Below, piece after piece: positions 1 to 6,511 of a stretch of DNA of 7,900 nt; the first letter of the stretch is position 1, and the number at the start of each line of letters is the position of its first letter. The notes under the pieces were generated by a model. It made no database searches, was not told where the DNA came from, and saw only the letters and a program-made list of their open reading frames with translations. Source of the stretch: Verrucomicrobiota bacterium (lineage in GTDB: Bacteria; Verrucomicrobiota; Kiritimatiellia; CAIQIC01; Lenti-01); NCBI GenBank assembly GCA_003451935.1, contig DMJA01000072.1, positions 1-7,900 of the forward strand, written 5' to 3'. The translations under genes were made by a program, and so were the position numbers.

Positions 1-327
1 GATCAGCTCAACGCCGGCCTGGGCCAGTTGCCCGTGGAAATCGAGGATGGCCGGCAGCGGATCGGCGCGGGCGGGATTGGCGGCGCGGGATGCTCGCGCC
101 GCGGCCTCGCCCCAGAAGCGGCCGACGCCGACATGCCGCAGTTCCGCCGGAAGAAAAAGCCAACCATCGGCGCCCTCCACCACCGGCGCCCCGGACTGTT
201 CCGCCGCGGCCGCCTTTTCCGCGCAGGCCGCGCGGAACGCCGCCGCGTCTCCGGCGGCCGCCGTTCCCGCGCACAACAGCATGCCCGCCGCCAGCGCCCG
301 TCCGTTTATAATCCAATCGCGTTTCAT
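1..327 (-). CDS. AlgX-type SGNH polysaccharide O-acetyltransferase, N-terminal part (runs off left edge)
   Basis: The start codon is at 327 and 109 codons are readable before the window ends, so the C-terminus and catalytic residues are not visible. Residues 1-25 form a Sec-type signal peptide: basic N-end, hydrophobic stretch 11-25, likely cleavage after Ala-Ala-Ala25. The mature protein therefore lies in the periplasm. From residue 51 it reads EGADGWLFLPAELRH, followed by FWGEA (71-75), NPARADPLPAILDF (84-97) and GVELI (105-109). This is the typical opening of AlgX/AlgJ-family acetyltransferases, which put acetyl groups on exported polysaccharides through a Ser-His-Asp triad. The start is well supported: GGAGG lies four bases upstream, and the ATG overlaps the preceding gene's TGA as ATGA. 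It is the fourth gene of the minus-strand operon. Family assignment is fairly sure; the substrate is unknown. Confidence 0.85.
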   Translation of the reverse strand, partial: MKRDWIINGRALAAGMLLCAGTAAAGDAAAFRAACAEKAAAAEQSGAPVVEGADGWLFLPAELRHVGVGRFWGEAAARASRAANPARADPLPAILDFHGQLAQAGVELI

Positions 328-2042
328 CGTTCCTCCGCTTCTCCCCAGCAGGGTTCCTCCAGCATCAGCCGCCCGTCGTCCAGTTCGGCCCGGTTGATGG
401 CGTCGTACCGGTCGGCGACGTCGGCCCAGGCCCGCACACGCAGCCGGACTTCCTGGCCGGCAAGCCAACGCGCCGCCGGCTCGGGGACGTTGTCGCGCAG
501 GCTCCACGCGTAGACCAGCGCCTCGCCGCCGGAAACCGGTCCCGATTCTGTGGCGACATCCACCAGATGGACGGCGACGACATGGTCCTTGTACGGAACG
601 CGGCCGGGCTCCGCCGCGGGCGCGATGGCCGCAACCGTTCCGGACCACCGCTCTTCCCGGCCCGGTTCCGGCACGACAAACTTCGCTGGCGGCGGCGCGC
701 CGAGAAGCATCTCGACCGGCTTCCAATCCCCAACGGCCAATTCACGGACGGCGAACTCCCACACGACCACGCGCTTGCCGGCCAGCCGGTCGCGTCCCTT
801 GGCCAGTTCCTGCCCAAGCATCTGCCGGGTGGCGAACGCGCCGGCATCGTTTCTGACGATCCGATCGAGCGGCCGCCGTAAGAAGAAGCTCAATTGTTCG
901 ACGAATCCCGCGGAGCTGCCCCAGCCCATGGAATCCAGCGAATAGACGTTGCAGAAGCTGTCGCCAAGGACGAGCACGTCCGCCGAGGCGTCGCTCTGCC
1001 ACGGGTGTCCATCCGCGGTCTGCACTTCCCGGATCGTCGCCGTTTCGGGCGGGTATAGCTCTTGTTCCGGCGGCAGCTTGAGCATCTGCGCGACATCGCC
1101 CCGGTTCGCGACCGCCGCGGCACGCCGGACATATTCCACGGGCGGCGCTTCAGGCAGGCCGACTTCCTTCCGCAGGAATTCGGCCAGTTTTCCCGCAGCG
1201 AGATCCATGGCCTCCGGCCGCCAGTGCGTGTCCGTGGCGAGATATTGCGGCCGGCCGGACTCGCGGCGGGCGCGAGCCAGTTCCTCCGCCGCGTCGAAAA
1301 CGCGTACCCCGGCCAGTCGGAGCCGGGCGACAAAATCCGCATAGGATGGATTCTGGATTGGCCCTTCAGCGCCCGAGAAAGCGCTCGAAAACTTTTCGGG
1401 ATGGATCGCGGGCTTGGCCGGCGCGGGCACGACGACCAAAGCTATTCCGCGATTCGCCAATTGCCGGTGGAACTGCGCGATGGCCGCCACCGGATCGGGA
1501 TGCGGCGGGGATTCCCACTCGCTGCCGACCGAGGCGCCCCGGCGGAGTTGCTTGGGGTCGAGAAATCCAGGTCCCGTCAGGTAGTCGATCTCCGGACGAT
1601 AGAACAACCACCCGTCGCGGCCGGGATAGGTTTTTTCGTTTCCGGCGCCGAACCAGCGCGTCAGGACACGCTGGGCGCGCGGCAACACCGCCTTCCCGAG
1701 CCGGGAGGACTCCTCGAGTTCGTCCTCGTAGGCGTGGATCTCGCCCAACAACCCGGCGTTCAGCGCGGCCAGGCGCCGGAAGAACGTCCCAGACGTTTCC
1801 GGCCACCGTTTCGCCATCCGGACGGCACTCCTGAATATGTCGTAGCACTGCGCCCGGGCTTCGGCCCGCTCGCCCCGCCGCTGCGCCCGGATTTCCCACG
1901 CGTGCTGTCCCGCGGGCACGGCGGCAATCGTCAGGAGAAAACCGAGGGCCAGCACCCAAGCCCGGGCGCGTGTGACCTCGGTGCGCCCGATTTCGATCTT
2001 CGCGATATCCTCGCGGCTCGGCTGGGAATTCATTGCTCTCAT
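324..2042 (-). CDS. AlgJ-type membrane-anchored SGNH O-acetyltransferase with extra C-terminal domain
   Basis: A 572-residue protein. A single membrane segment at about 28-46 follows a charged cytoplasmic tail, so the rest should face the periplasm. Residues 139-163 contain GRDGWLFYRPEIDYLTGPGF, an AlgJ/AlgX-family signature. The SGNH catalytic parts are visible: ATDTHW at 269-274 (Asp271, His273) and LGDSF at 359-363 (Ser362, presumed nucleophile). Known family members transfer acetyl groups handed over by an MBOAT partner to a polysaccharide. Residues from about 463 to 568 form an additional beta-rich domain, sited where AlgX carries its carbohydrate-binding module, that resembles the C-termini of two neighbours. 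The ATG at 2042 overlaps the MBOAT stop as TGATG, which favours coupled translation; a second ATG at 2033 (MNSQ) is an alternative. The open frame continues upstream to 2486, but that part is antisense-type read-through within the MBOAT gene. The stop overlaps the next ATG. Confidence 0.88.
   Translation of the reverse strand: MRAMNSQPSREDIAKIEIGRTEVTRARAWVLALGFLLTIAAVPAGQHAWEIRAQRRGERAEARAQCYDIFRSAVRMAKRWPETSGTFFRRLAALNAGLLGEIHAYEDELEESSRLGKAVLPRAQRVLTRWFGAGNEKTYPGRDGWLFYRPEIDYLTGPGFLDPKQLRRGASVGSEWESPPHPDPVAAIAQFHRQLANRGIALVVVPAPAKPAIHPEKFSSAFSGAEGPIQNPSYADFVARLRLAGVRVFDAAEELARARRESGRPQYLATDTHWRPEAMDLAAGKLAEFLRKEVGLPEAPPVEYVRRAAAVANRGDVAQMLKLPPEQELYPPETATIREVQTADGHPWQSDASADVLVLGDSFCNVYSLDSMGWGSSAGFVEQLSFFLRRPLDRIVRNDAGAFATRQMLGQELAKGRDRLAGKRVVVWEFAVRELAVGDWKPVEMLLGAPPPAKFVVPEPGREERWSGTVAAIAPAAEPGRVPYKDHVVAVHLVDVATESGPVSGGEALVYAWSLRDNVPEPAARWLAGQEVRLRVRAWADVADRYDAINRAELDDGRLMLEEPCWGEAEER
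332..336 (-). promoter_or_regulatory. Ribosome binding site of the AlgX-like gene
   Basis: GGAGG on the minus strand, four bases before the ATG at 327. It lies inside the last codons of the upstream gene. It is the strongest Shine-Dalgarno in the minus-strand operon and fixes the start of this gene. Confidence 0.7.
339..656 (-). other. Shared C-terminal domain, divergent copy, in the AlgJ-like protein
   Basis: Residues about 463-568 of the AlgJ-like protein. Landmarks in order are WSGTVAAI, VPYKDHVVAV, a Gly-rich turn, ALVYAWSLRD, GQEVRLRVRAWAD and NRAELDD, ending in a Pro-Cys-Trp-Gly stretch. The order matches the C-termini of the propeller protein and the plus-strand SGNH hydrolase: strand, PY motif, hydrophobic strands, W-x-(I/L)-R-D, a second pair of strands, and an aromatic end. 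Identity is clearly lower than between those two. Alignment was by eye. Confidence 0.55.
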
Positions 2043-3502
2043 CAGAATATGAAGTAGATAAAGGGGTTGTAGGCCTGCGTGGCCAGCACGATCACGGACA
2101 ACCACAGGAGGGCGGCGACGACAACAACCTTCCCCCATGTGATCTTGCGCGACCAGTCCCAGGTCTGCGGCGCGGTCCAGACCACGACGGCGCAGAGCGC
2201 AAATGTCAACAGGTAGTACGGCTGGTAGATGATGCCCCGCAACAGGTCCGCGCCCTCCTGCACGGCTCCCCGCCCCAGCATGCCTTTGAGATAAGCCGCG
2301 GCGGCGGACAGATCCTTCGCCCGGAAAAAGACCCAGGCGACAACCACGATCAGGTACGTCAGCGCCATCCGGAAAGGCCGGGGCAGGAAATGGTAGACCG
2401 GCCGCTTGCCCCAGAACCGTTCGAAGGCGAGCAGGCCGCCGTGCAGAGTTCCCCAGGCGACGAAATTCCAAGCCGCACCGTGCCACAGCCCACCCAGCAA
2501 CATCACGAGGAACAGGTTCGCGTAGGTTCGAGCGCCCCCTTTTTGGTTGCCCCCGAGCGGAATGTACAGGTAGTCACGCAGCCACGTAGAAAGCGACAGG
2601 TGCCAGCGCCTCCAGAACTCGGTGATCGACTGCGCATGGTACGGCGAATCGAAGTTCTTGGCGAACACGAACCCGAACATCAGCCCGAGCCCGATGGCCA
2701 TGTCGGAATAGCCGCTAAAGTCGAAGTAGATCTGGAACGAGTAGGCCAGCGCGCCGAACCAGGAATCCGCCCAGCCTGCCGAACCGGCGTTGAAGACCGT
2801 GTCGGCCACCTTCCCGCAGGGATTGGCCAGCAGGACCTTCTTGGACAGCCCCAGCGCGAAGAACGCCACGCCCCGGGTGAATTTTTCAAGCGTGTGCGTC
2901 CGCTGCCGCAACTGGTCCGCGACTTCTTCAAACCGGATGATCGGCCCCGCGACCAGCTGCGGGAACATGGACACGTAGCAGGCGAAATCGGCGAAATGGC
3001 GGATCGCCCGCGCGTCGCCGCGGTAGACGTCGATGGAGTAGCTCATCGACTGGAAGGTGTAGAAGCTGATGCCCAGCGGCAGGGTGATCCGGAAAGCGAG
3101 ATCGAGGCTCAGGCCCGGGAATCCCAGCCAGGCCACCAGGGCGTCGAAGTTCTCGGTCGCGAAATTGAAGTACTTGAAGAATCCCAGCAGGGCGAGGTTC
3201 TGCACGACCGAGACGGCCACCGCGGCCTTTTGTCCGCGCGTGCGCGGGCCGTTCTTCTCGAGCAGCGGAAGGGGCCGCGACCACGCCCCGCGCCGGAACT
3301 GCCCGGCCAACTGGAGGCCGCAAACATAGTCGATCAGCGTCGAATAGAACATCAGCAGGACGAAATAGGGATTGGCCCACCCGTAGAACACATAGCTGGC
3401 CAGGGTCAGGAACAGGTGTTTCCCCCGGCGGGGCATCAGGTAGTAGAGCGCCAGGACCGCCGGCAGGAAGTAGAAGATGAAAAGATGGGAACTGAATACC
3501 AT
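2042..3502 (-). CDS. MBOAT-family membrane O-acyltransferase, AlgI-like
   Basis: A 486-residue polytopic inner-membrane protein, close to the usual length for AlgI-type proteins. It begins MVFSSHLFIFYFLP, a standard opening for this family, which confirms the start at 3502. Characteristic blocks are PLGISFYTFQSMSYSIDVYR (142-161), PQLVAGPIIR (181-190), QIYFDFSGYSDMAIG (257-271), FWRRWHLSLSTWLRDYLYIP (297-316) and LLGGLWHGAAWNFVAWG (335-351). The two conserved histidines are His301 and His341; the latter is the presumed catalytic residue. AlgI-type enzymes take acetyl groups from a cytoplasmic donor and hand them across the membrane to periplasmic SGNH partners, here the two genes downstream. 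The gene follows the propeller gene with no gap (TAG then ATG) and has no clear ribosome binding site, so it is probably translated by coupling. DltB or PatB relatives are the main alternatives, but the AlgJ/AlgX neighbours favour polysaccharide acetylation. Confidence 0.95.
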   Translation of the reverse strand: MVFSSHLFIFYFLPAVLALYYLMPRRGKHLFLTLASYVFYGWANPYFVLLMFYSTLIDYVCGLQLAGQFRRGAWSRPLPLLEKNGPRTRGQKAAVAVSVVQNLALLGFFKYFNFATENFDALVAWLGFPGLSLDLAFRITLPLGISFYTFQSMSYSIDVYRGDARAIRHFADFACYVSMFPQLVAGPIIRFEEVADQLRQRTHTLEKFTRGVAFFALGLSKKVLLANPCGKVADTVFNAGSAGWADSWFGALAYSFQIYFDFSGYSDMAIGLGLMFGFVFAKNFDSPYHAQSITEFWRRWHLSLSTWLRDYLYIPLGGNQKGGARTYANLFLVMLLGGLWHGAAWNFVAWGTLHGGLLAFERFWGKRPVYHFLPRPFRMALTYLIVVVAWVFFRAKDLSAAAAYLKGMLGRGAVQEGADLLRGIIYQPYYLLTFALCAVVVWTAPQTWDWSRKITWGKVVVVAALLWLSVIVLATQAYNPFIYFIF

Positions 3503-4954
3503 CTAGGGCCTAGGTTCGTAGTAGAAGGGCAGGTCGAACTCGTCGGTCTCCATGAGCAGCCGCTCACCTTCCAGCTCCGGATGGTCGCTGAACAACTCGA
3601 GCTCCAGCGCATAGGTGCCCCCCGGCTCCTTGCCGAGGTCCAGCACCTGCCGGTCCCGGATCGCCCAGTGCGCCACCAGGATCTTGGGGGCATCGCATTC
3701 GCCGGAGTGCACCTGTACCACTTCATAGACATAGGTTACCAGCGCCTGGGTGTAGGGCGAAATCGAGACCACCGACGGAGTCGGAGTCGCCGCCACCAGC
3801 CGGCCTTCCAGCCGGACCCGCACCGGAACCGCCTTTGCCGCCGGCGCGCTTTCGGTCTTCGGCGCAGGGTCTTCGCGCGGGACCAAGGCGACTTCCGCGG
3901 TCTCTCCGCCCTCGATCCACACATCTGGGAAGAAATCGGCCCGCTGGTTGTCCGTCAGCCGGAACCATTCCTCCACGCGCGTGAAATCCGGACTGAACCG
4001 GCCCAGGTAGACTTCCACCGCGGGCCCGCCGAAGTAAATCAGGTTCTTTCTAATATCACCGGTCTTGTAGGGCCCCGTTATCGCCAAGAAACGGGCATGG
4101 TTGCTCCAGCGGGGATGATAGACCTCGTAGCCGTCAATGCCCGGCGCGTGATTGATGTTCACCGTCCAGGATCGACCGTCGGGAGCGTGCAAATGCAAGT
4201 TGCGGTGCGGGCCGTCGAAAATCCACGAGAGATAGCTGTTGTCCGGCGCGAGCGATGTCCAGCATCCCCGGCCCAGCACGCTCACTTCGCCGTCCGGTAC
4301 CCGCGCGAATCCAGCCCGCGGATGCGGAAACTGCCCGCTGGCCCGCGTGCCGTCGGCCGAGAGCTGCACGTTGTCCCAGGTGATGTCCGCCCGGTTTAGG
4401 ACCATCTCGGACACCGCCGGGTTGTCGAGCTGGAAGCGCGTCAACGGGCCGCTCTGGAACTCCTTGATTTCTTTTTCCATGCGATAGACCCACTCGATGC
4501 CCGTGGCCGGATCCCGCCACACATCCACCGCAATGCCATTCGTCAGCGACCGCCAGCCGCTGCCATTCCAATCAACCACGTTGATCATCTGCTGCGGCAG
4601 ATGGTTGTAGATGATCCGGTCGCCCTTGGGGGTGATCATCGGGCGGTGATAATTGGAAAAGGTGTCTAGGATGACCTGGGCACCCCGGCCGTCCTCGCTG
4701 TCGTAGCCCCACAACTGAAGCTCCCGGCCACGGCCGAAGACGTCATCGCCGGCTTCCCCGGCCTGCTGGCACCAGACCACGCGCGTGCGCGCCCCGGTGA
4801 ACTGCCGGACCCGGGCATGGGTCCCGGCCTCCGCCTCGACCGTCATTGCCCGCGCCTCGCGCCCACCGCAACCCATCCAGAGCATACCGGACAAAACAAG
4901 CAACGACAGCGGCGCCAAGAGAAAACAACTTCGGCTTTTCTTTCGAAATATCAT
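3503..4954 (-). CDS. Exported (possibly lipid-anchored) TolB/WD40-like beta-propeller protein with shared C-terminal domain
   Basis: First gene of the minus-strand operon. From the ATG at 4954 it encodes 483 residues. The N-terminus (MIFRKK, then a hydrophobic run 11-27) is an export signal ending in WMGC at 26-29; Cys29 could be lipidated, though the lipobox is imperfect. Residues about 45-345 contain repeated propeller-type strands: MITPKGDRIIYN (106-117), VQLSADGTRASGQFP (196-210), SLAPDNSYLSWIFDGP (234-249), HPRWSNHARFLAITGPY (280-296) and GRFSPDFTRVEEWFRL (318-333). This resembles the TolB/PD40-type proteins common in PVC bacteria. A Pro/Ala-rich linker (about 354-375) leads to the shared C-terminal domain (376-480). 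No catalytic motif is visible; binding or scaffolding is plausible. The frame stays open to a TTG at 4999, and there is an ATG at 4981, but those would add residues in front of the export signal and across the proposed -10 box, so I prefer 4954. Molecular function is not known. Confidence 0.8.
   Translation of the reverse strand: MIFRKKSRSCFLLAPLSLLVLSGMLWMGCGGREARAMTVEAEAGTHARVRQFTGARTRVVWCQQAGEAGDDVFGRGRELQLWGYDSEDGRGAQVILDTFSNYHRPMITPKGDRIIYNHLPQQMINVVDWNGSGWRSLTNGIAVDVWRDPATGIEWVYRMEKEIKEFQSGPLTRFQLDNPAVSEMVLNRADITWDNVQLSADGTRASGQFPHPRAGFARVPDGEVSVLGRGCWTSLAPDNSYLSWIFDGPHRNLHLHAPDGRSWTVNINHAPGIDGYEVYHPRWSNHARFLAITGPYKTGDIRKNLIYFGGPAVEVYLGRFSPDFTRVEEWFRLTDNQRADFFPDVWIEGGETAEVALVPREDPAPKTESAPAAKAVPVRVRLEGRLVAATPTPSVVSISPYTQALVTYVYEVVQVHSGECDAPKILVAHWAIRDRQVLDLGKEPGGTYALELELFSDHPELEGERLLMETDEFDLPFYYEPRP
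3515..3829 (-). other. Shared C-terminal domain in the propeller protein
   Basis: Residues about 376-480. It starts with VRVRLEGRLVAATPTP, continues through ISPYTQALVTYVYEV, LVAHWAIRD and FSDHPELEGE, and ends LPFYYE a few residues before the stop. It is roughly 40-45% identical, by eye, to the C-terminus of the divergently transcribed SGNH hydrolase, with one single-residue gap. No known domain name comes to mind; the predicted strand pattern is all-beta. Confidence 0.75.
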
Positions 4955-4971
4955 GTGGCAAATGCGCGCAG

Positions 4972-4999
4972 AATATAACATCGCTCGCGTCGGCCGCAA
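4972..4999 (-). promoter_or_regulatory. Candidate sigma70-type promoter for the minus-strand operon
   Basis: On the minus strand TTGCGG (4999-4994) and TATATT (4977-4972) are separated by 16 bases. Transcription would start near 4965, giving a leader of about ten bases before the ATG at 4954. That fits the absence of a Shine-Dalgarno there. The AT-rich box stands out in GC-rich surroundings. This is a sequence match only, and promoter consensus in this organism is unknown. Confidence 0.4.
4974..4979 (+). promoter_or_regulatory. Candidate -10 box for the plus-strand SGNH genes
   Basis: TATAAC on the plus strand matches five of six bases of TATAAT and overlaps the proposed minus-strand -10 box. 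No convincing -35 hexamer lies 16-18 bases upstream. It would give a leader of about 65 bases. If both boxes are used, the two promoters would compete for the same DNA. The rest of the 4955-5050 gap shows no other clear site. Confidence 0.3.
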
Positions 5000-5050
5000 G
5001 CGCTCTCATGCCGGGGGCCAACCGCAAATCTCCTTTACATTCAACCAGCC

Positions 5051-6469
5051 ATGAAGAATATGGAATTCATGAGTGAAAGAAAACGGTCGGGCTGGATTCG
5101 GTGGCTAAAATGGTCAGCCATCGTCCTTGCCGCGGTGGCTGTTTCGGAAATCGTAGCAGGCCGGACCCTGAAACAGACCGAAAACTGGGATCGGTCGCTC
5201 CTCGATCGGCAGGACGTGATGTACTGGATCGACGCGGGCCGTCTTCATCTGGCAACCAACGGAGTTGAAAACGTCCTGCGGGTCGCGATCATCGGAGATT
5301 CCATTTCCAGGGGCACTAAAGTCTTTTTTTACGATGCGTTCGGGCCGAGGTTGGAACGACTGCTGAACTTGAATCCCGGCCCGCCCCCGGCCATGGTGGA
5401 AGTTCACGCGATGGCCGGGGCGACAACCGCCCTGTCACATCAGTTGTTCGAGGCGGCGCTAAAGGAAAATCCCGACCTTGTGCTATTGATGGTTTCGCTG
5501 AACGATGTGGAGGATCGGCGGAACAAGAATGACTTGGCGCAATGGCAGAAGAAAATCGAGCCGGCTGCGCCTCCGGCCTGGTTGAACCGCGCACTCGGGT
5601 GGTCCCGAACTTATGCCTGGGCGATGAAGGCCTATCGCGCATCGGCGGAGCGGAAAAATATTGTTGAGTATTTTCATCACCTCTTCGATCCCGCCAGCAG
5701 TCATTGGCGGCGTTTCACAGCGGCGATTGGCAAGTACCGGGACACCTGCGAACAGCGGGGGATTGCCATGGCGGTCGTGATCCTTCCCCCGATGGACCGA
5801 CTCGTAAATTACCCGTTCGCGTTTGCCCACCGGCAGTTGCGGATTTTCTTCCAGGAGGCGCGAGTGCCGTACCTGGATCTTCTGGCTGATTTCAAAACCC
5901 GGGCTCCGGAACGAATGATGGTGGTGCCCGGCAAAGACGGGCACCTTTCCGAAATCGCGCACCGGATCGTGGCAGACAGTATTTTTCAATTTCTGATCGG
6001 CGCCGGTTTTGTATCCGATGCGTATGTGCCCGCACACATGCCCGTGTCTCGCACGGATTTCATCCGGCGTTGCCAAAGTCGTTCGTCTGAATCAACGGCT
6101 CCGATTGCCTTGAAAGCGCACCCCGCCGTTCCGCCGGATAAAGCCGCCTCTGTTTCGCTCCGCACGAAACTGACGGCAAGGGTGGATACCCCGGCTCCCG
6201 AATCGATCCGGCCCTATACAAGCGCTTTGGTCGTTTATGTCTATGAAATTGAGCAGGACGAGGCGGGGCCTCCTCCGGCGGAGAATCGCATCGCGGTGGC
6301 GCATTGGGGCATCCGCGACGGGAACACGGTCGAGGTCGGCCGCACCATTGGCGAAAGCTACACCATGGCCCTAGAACACTTCAAAGACCACCCGGAACTC
6401 GAGGGCGAATATCAGGTCATCGAAGACTCCGCCCTCAACCTGCCGCTATACTACGAATCCCAGGAGTAG
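5051..6469 (+). CDS. Membrane-anchored SGNH/GDSL-family hydrolase with shared C-terminal domain
   Basis: A 472-residue protein. A basic N-end and one membrane segment at about 20-36 imply that the bulk lies in the periplasm. The SGNH blocks are present: VAIIGDSISRG (78-88, Ser84 nucleophile), MAGATT (121-126, block II Gly123), SLNDVED (149-155, Asn151) and KDGHLSEIAHRIVAD (295-309, Asp296 and His298). All four catalytic or oxyanion positions are therefore intact, pointing to an esterase or acyltransferase acting on a secreted polymer. Residues about 366-470 are the shared C-terminal domain, ending LPLYYESQE. It is transcribed away from the acetylation operon and shares that domain with its first gene, which suggests a common substrate. 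Three in-frame ATGs compete: 5051, 5060 and 5069. GGA four bases before 5069 is the only weak ribosome binding site, so MSERKR at 5069 is a real alternative. The natural substrate cannot be read from the sequence. Confidence 0.87.
   Translation: MKNMEFMSERKRSGWIRWLKWSAIVLAAVAVSEIVAGRTLKQTENWDRSLLDRQDVMYWIDAGRLHLATNGVENVLRVAIIGDSISRGTKVFFYDAFGPRLERLLNLNPGPPPAMVEVHAMAGATTALSHQLFEAALKENPDLVLLMVSLNDVEDRRNKNDLAQWQKKIEPAAPPAWLNRALGWSRTYAWAMKAYRASAERKNIVEYFHHLFDPASSHWRRFTAAIGKYRDTCEQRGIAMAVVILPPMDRLVNYPFAFAHRQLRIFFQEARVPYLDLLADFKTRAPERMMVVPGKDGHLSEIAHRIVADSIFQFLIGAGFVSDAYVPAHMPVSRTDFIRRCQSRSSESTAPIALKAHPAVPPDKAASVSLRTKLTARVDTPAPESIRPYTSALVVYVYEIEQDEAGPPPAENRIAVAHWGIRDGNTVEVGRTIGESYTMALEHFKDHPELEGEYQVIEDSALNLPLYYESQE
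6146..6460 (+). other. Shared C-terminal domain in the membrane-anchored SGNH hydrolase
   Basis: Residues about 366-470: VSLRTKLTARVDTPAP, IRPYTSALVVYVYEI, VAHWGIRD, FKDHPELEGE and LPLYYE, in the same order and spacing as the propeller protein's C-terminus. In the eight-residue identical block DHPELEGE, six of eight codons differ synonymously between the two genes. The similarity is therefore kept by selection on the protein, not by recent DNA duplication. Confidence 0.75.
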
Positions 6470-6500
6470 CTGTTCCGTGCATTTTTCCGATCAGCCGATG

Positions 6501-6505
6501 AAGGA
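6501..6505 (+). promoter_or_regulatory. Ribosome binding site of the secreted SGNH esterase gene
   Basis: AAGGA six bases before the ATG at 6512. It is a good Shine-Dalgarno at normal spacing and settles the start. Confidence 0.7.
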
Positions 6506-6511
6506 AACAAG

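Noticed and set aside
8..316. A 102-residue minus-strand frame in the left edge region.
   Set aside because: It is Gly/Arg-rich and out of frame with the AlgX-like reading, which has a signal peptide, a strong ribosome binding site and family motifs.
1062..2057. A 331-residue plus-strand open frame.
   Set aside because: It is antisense to the AlgJ-like gene, which has clear catalytic motifs. Its own translation is Arg/Gly/Pro-rich and matches nothing recognisable.
2043..2486. Upstream extension of the AlgJ-like frame to a 720-residue protein.
   Set aside because: The extra part overlaps the conserved C-terminal third of the MBOAT gene on the same strand, and a TGATG junction at 2042 gives a natural start.
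2033..4399. A 788-residue plus-strand open frame.
   Set aside because: It lies wholly antisense to the MBOAT and propeller genes, has low-complexity Arg/Gln/Pro/Glu-rich translation with no family motif, and is explained by codon bias in GC-rich DNA.
4955..4999. Longer start (TTG 4999 or ATG 4981) for the propeller gene.
   Set aside because: It would place extra residues ahead of a normal export signal and put the only good -10 box inside the gene.
5327..5333. A T7 run inside the SGNH gene, considered as a terminator tail or frameshift site.
   Set aside because: No stem precedes it, and the catalytic motifs before and after it are in the same frame.
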